DNA of 64,000 nt, from the NCBI RefSeq assembly GCF_000703165.1, contig NZ_JNLQ01000002.1:1984001-2048000 (forward strand), read 5' to 3'. Made by a program: the position numbers and the translations under genes. Under the pieces are notes generated by a model. It was not told the DNA's origin and made no database searches. It worked only from the letters and a program-made list of their open reading frames with translations. The DNA comes from Butyrivibrio sp. AE3004 (GTDB taxonomy: Bacteria; Bacillota; Clostridia; Lachnospirales; Lachnospiraceae). Positions 62,271-64,000 of this stretch are shown here, piece after piece; the first letter of the stretch is position 1; the number at the start of each line of letters is the position of its first letter.

Positions 62271-63593
62271 TCAACCTATTCTGTAAACTGTTACACCATG
62301 CGCAGGAACAGTCTTTCTTATTGCATCACCGTTTTTGTATGAAAAGGCTTCGACTTTTCCTTCCCACACATCTGTCATATCTATAGCATTTTCAAGGATT
62401 TCATCCTCATAAAGATCCTTTAAATCTAATTCTATTTCCTTCTCTTCGTCACTGAGATTAAATAAACCTACATGAATTTCAGTTTTATCTTCATCCTTGT
62501 TTTTCCAGACTGCCTCACTGTCTGTTCTTCTGACCTGTTCGCCATAGTGATGTCCGTCCATCACCTTCAAAAGCGCCTTATTGGTAAGATGCTTTACATC
62601 GATTTCTTCAAGCTTTGTCAATTCGCCGCCTATCATGAGCGGTGAACCGAACAGGCACCATAGGCTCATCATGGTCTTTATTTCATCATTTGTAAAATTA
62701 GATCTTCTCTCATCTCCAAAGCCGTAACCGACCATTCCTATCGGAAGCATATCACAATCAGGATAATTCCCCCTTGATGTACGCTTGTTCCAGGACTCAC
62801 ATCTATAGAACATTTCCTTTAAAAGTCTGTAATCATCCCAGAAATCGTCTGTAATTCTCCACATATTGGCATTTTCTTCATAGAAAAACGCCCTGTCCAC
62901 ATGAGCAGGTCCCGGAGAAAGTGACAGTACTATAGATCTTCCGGTCTTCTCTATAGCCCTGTGGATCATCTTTGTTTCTTCGTAACCACTGAACTTAATT
63001 CGCCCGTGATCAGGATATAAAAAGCTGTCGCAGATATCATCACATTTAATGAAATCAACACCCCAGTCAGCATACATTGCAATCAGATCATCATAGTAAG
63101 CCTGTCCTGCTTCATTTGCTCTTACTCCGTACATATCAGGATTCCAGCCACAGATTGACCATGCATCAGCTGCAATGTCACAGGTAAAATCCGTTCCGTG
63201 TATTTTGCATCTGTCATGAGCAGCCTGCCTCGGTATTCCTCTCATGATGTGAATTCCGAATTTAAGTCCCTTGGAATGAACATAATCAGCAAGATTCTTA
63301 AAGCCTGAGCCATCAGCTGATGAGGGAAATCTGTTCGGCGAGGGTTGAAACCTTCCGAATTCGTCCATCTCATCATCCCCAAAAGGAATGTACTGATAAT
63401 CCTGTCTTCTGCTTCCGGCATCGTTAGAATACCACTCAATATCCACTACTATGTATTCATAGCCGAATTCCTTAAGATGCTCGGCCATGTAATCAGCATT
63501 GGCCTTTATTTCCGCCTCTGTAACCTTCGTGTCATAGTAATCGTAGCTGTTCCAGCCCATAGGCGGACGCTTTGCAAAATCATTCTTTTTCAT
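62271..63593 (-). CDS. GH27 alpha-galactosidase
   Basis: 440 residues. It hydrolyses terminal alpha-galactose from oligosaccharides such as raffinose-type sugars or galactomannan side chains. The GH27 opening is RPPMGWNSYDYYDTKVTEAE. The nucleophile Asp lies in WGVDFIKCDDICDSF, and the acid/base Asp in MWRITDDFWDDYRL. A C-terminal beta-domain ends KTVPAHGVTVYRIG. No signal peptide is present, so the enzyme works in the cytosol on imported sugars. GGGGAGA precedes the ATG at 63593. It lies 65 bases before the solute-binding lipoprotein gene, and both may be co-transcribed. Confidence 0.95.
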   Translation of the reverse strand: MKKNDFAKRPPMGWNSYDYYDTKVTEAEIKANADYMAEHLKEFGYEYIVVDIEWYSNDAGSRRQDYQYIPFGDDEMDEFGRFQPSPNRFPSSADGSGFKNLADYVHSKGLKFGIHIMRGIPRQAAHDRCKIHGTDFTCDIAADAWSICGWNPDMYGVRANEAGQAYYDDLIAMYADWGVDFIKCDDICDSFLYPDHGRIKFSGYEETKMIHRAIEKTGRSIVLSLSPGPAHVDRAFFYEENANMWRITDDFWDDYRLLKEMFYRCESWNKRTSRGNYPDCDMLPIGMVGYGFGDERRSNFTNDEIKTMMSLWCLFGSPLMIGGELTKLEEIDVKHLTNKALLKVMDGHHYGEQVRRTDSEAVWKNKDEDKTEIHVGLFNLSDEEKEIELDLKDLYEDEILENAIDMTDVWEGKVEAFSYKNGDAIRKTVPAHGVTVYRIG

Positions 63594-63731
63594 ACTTTTT
63601 CTCCCCACTTCGTCCTAAATAATACTGTTTAAAGCATTTGTTAATACGTTAATTATGTCATAAAAAACGCTATTTAGTTATAATATTTTTATAAATATCT
63701 CATTAAAGAAAGTGCTGCTGTCTTTAATTAC

Positions 63732-63923
63732 GCCCAGCCCCTAGATATCCATTCGGAAATGTTTGTTTTCGTCTGTGGTGTGATTTTCTAAGACTCATAA
63801 ATGAATAGCGCTCTCCTCTCAGCGTTGTTCGAAACAGTCGAGCGCTATTCATTTCTTCATCTTGAAAATCATCATCCTCGTCCGAGAACTGCGCATTTCC
63901 AAACGGATAACTTGGGGCTGGGC
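63732..63923. repeat. Structured intergenic hairpin element, copy C (complete)
   Basis: The outer arms pair GCCCAGCCCC (63732-63741) with GGGGCTGGGC (63914-63923). Pairing continues inward via ATCCATTCGGAAATG with CATTTCCAAACGGAT and GTGTGATTTTC with GAAAATCATCATC. The central stem pairs 63799-63813 with 63840-63854 (15 pairs) around a 26-base loop that holds an inner GTTGT/ACAGT hairpin. It lies in the 400-base gap upstream of the alpha-galactosidase gene; nothing else was recognised in that gap. The sequence after it runs to the window edge. Confidence 0.8.
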
Positions 63924-64000
63924 TGTCTATGAAAAAAGATCAGCAAAAAGCAAAAATCGAACTTCGTATATTATGACTTTGTTGAAAAAAACTATAAGAA

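Noticed and set aside
11857..63923. Integron attC-like explanation for the hairpin family
   Set aside because: The variable-stem, conserved-end logic is reminiscent, but no integrase, no cassette array and no conserved core recombination triplets were seen.
63973..64000. Possible gene start (ATG) at the right window edge on the plus strand
   Set aside because: Only nine codons are visible, and there is no ribosome binding site.
1..64000. tRNA, rRNA, riboswitch or CRISPR array
   Set aside because: No tRNA cloverleaf, rRNA core, T-box or spaced direct repeats were recognised. A dedicated search (tRNAscan-SE, Infernal) was not possible and could still find small ones.

Overview
The window looks like chromosomal DNA of an AT-rich anaerobic Firmicute, most probably a Lachnospiraceae member of the Butyrivibrio/Pseudobutyrivibrio kind. 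This is inferred from gene content: a PyrB/PyrI pair, a GlgC/GlgD pair, a GH27 alpha-galactosidase, class B sortase, secreted transglutaminase-like/LRR proteins, a NifX-like fusion, and strong AGGAGG-type ribosome binding sites before nearly every gene. No rRNA, tRNA or CRISPR array was recognised.

Layout. 0-2.6 kb (+): edge of a PHP phosphoesterase, a NifX-FKBP fusion, a HAD phosphatase and acylphosphatase. 2.6-9.1 kb (-): a polyphosphate block with a chorismate-mutase/AAA fusion, ppx, ppk, maf and a small acidic protein. 9.3-11.9 kb (+): a propeller-like membrane protein, then pyrB-pyrI. 12-14.9 kb (-): a complete ABC importer of the tryptophan/tyrosine type. 15-16.4 kb: a secreted transglutaminase-LRR protein. 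16.4-21 kb: a decayed, very AT-rich accessory patch with two broken genes, a dead IS200-type element and small unknown genes. 21.7-24.9 kb (-): a compact five-gene operon with a TolQ/ExbB-like channel, a TolR/ExbD-like protein, two further proteins with ExbD-like tails and an OB-fold protein. 25.0-25.6 kb: a 548-bp imperfect palindrome. 25.7-29.7 kb: CAP lipoprotein, a second transglutaminase-LRR protein and sortase B. 29.7-41.7 kb: DNA polymerase IV, PhoH, a soluble MCP-like protein, a CPBP protease, a chemoreceptor, a CHASE2-adenylate cyclase and small proteins. 41.8-46 kb: a FecR/InlB-repeat surface protein and an NHL lipoprotein. 46-56 kb: signalling (GAF, GGDEF), glycosyltransferases and a HerA-like ATPase. 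56-63.6 kb: HU, a PurF paralogue without its catalytic cysteine, glgC-glgD, a sugar-binding lipoprotein and alpha-galactosidase.

Two non-coding observations stand out. First, a family of large intergenic hairpins occurs at four places (about 11.86, 36.22, 40.41 and 63.73 kb). Each has a central 15-18 bp stem whose sequence differs completely between copies but always pairs, around a conserved 25-26 nt loop. Second, the giant palindrome at 25.0-25.6 kb sits next to the ExbB/ExbD-like operon. The best protein-level candidate for an undescribed system is that five-gene operon, because Gram-positive cells have no outer membrane for a Tol/Exb motor to energise. Several fusions (NifX-FKBP, chorismate mutase-DUF815 ATPase) are also unusual. 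All family calls were made by reading motifs, without database searches.
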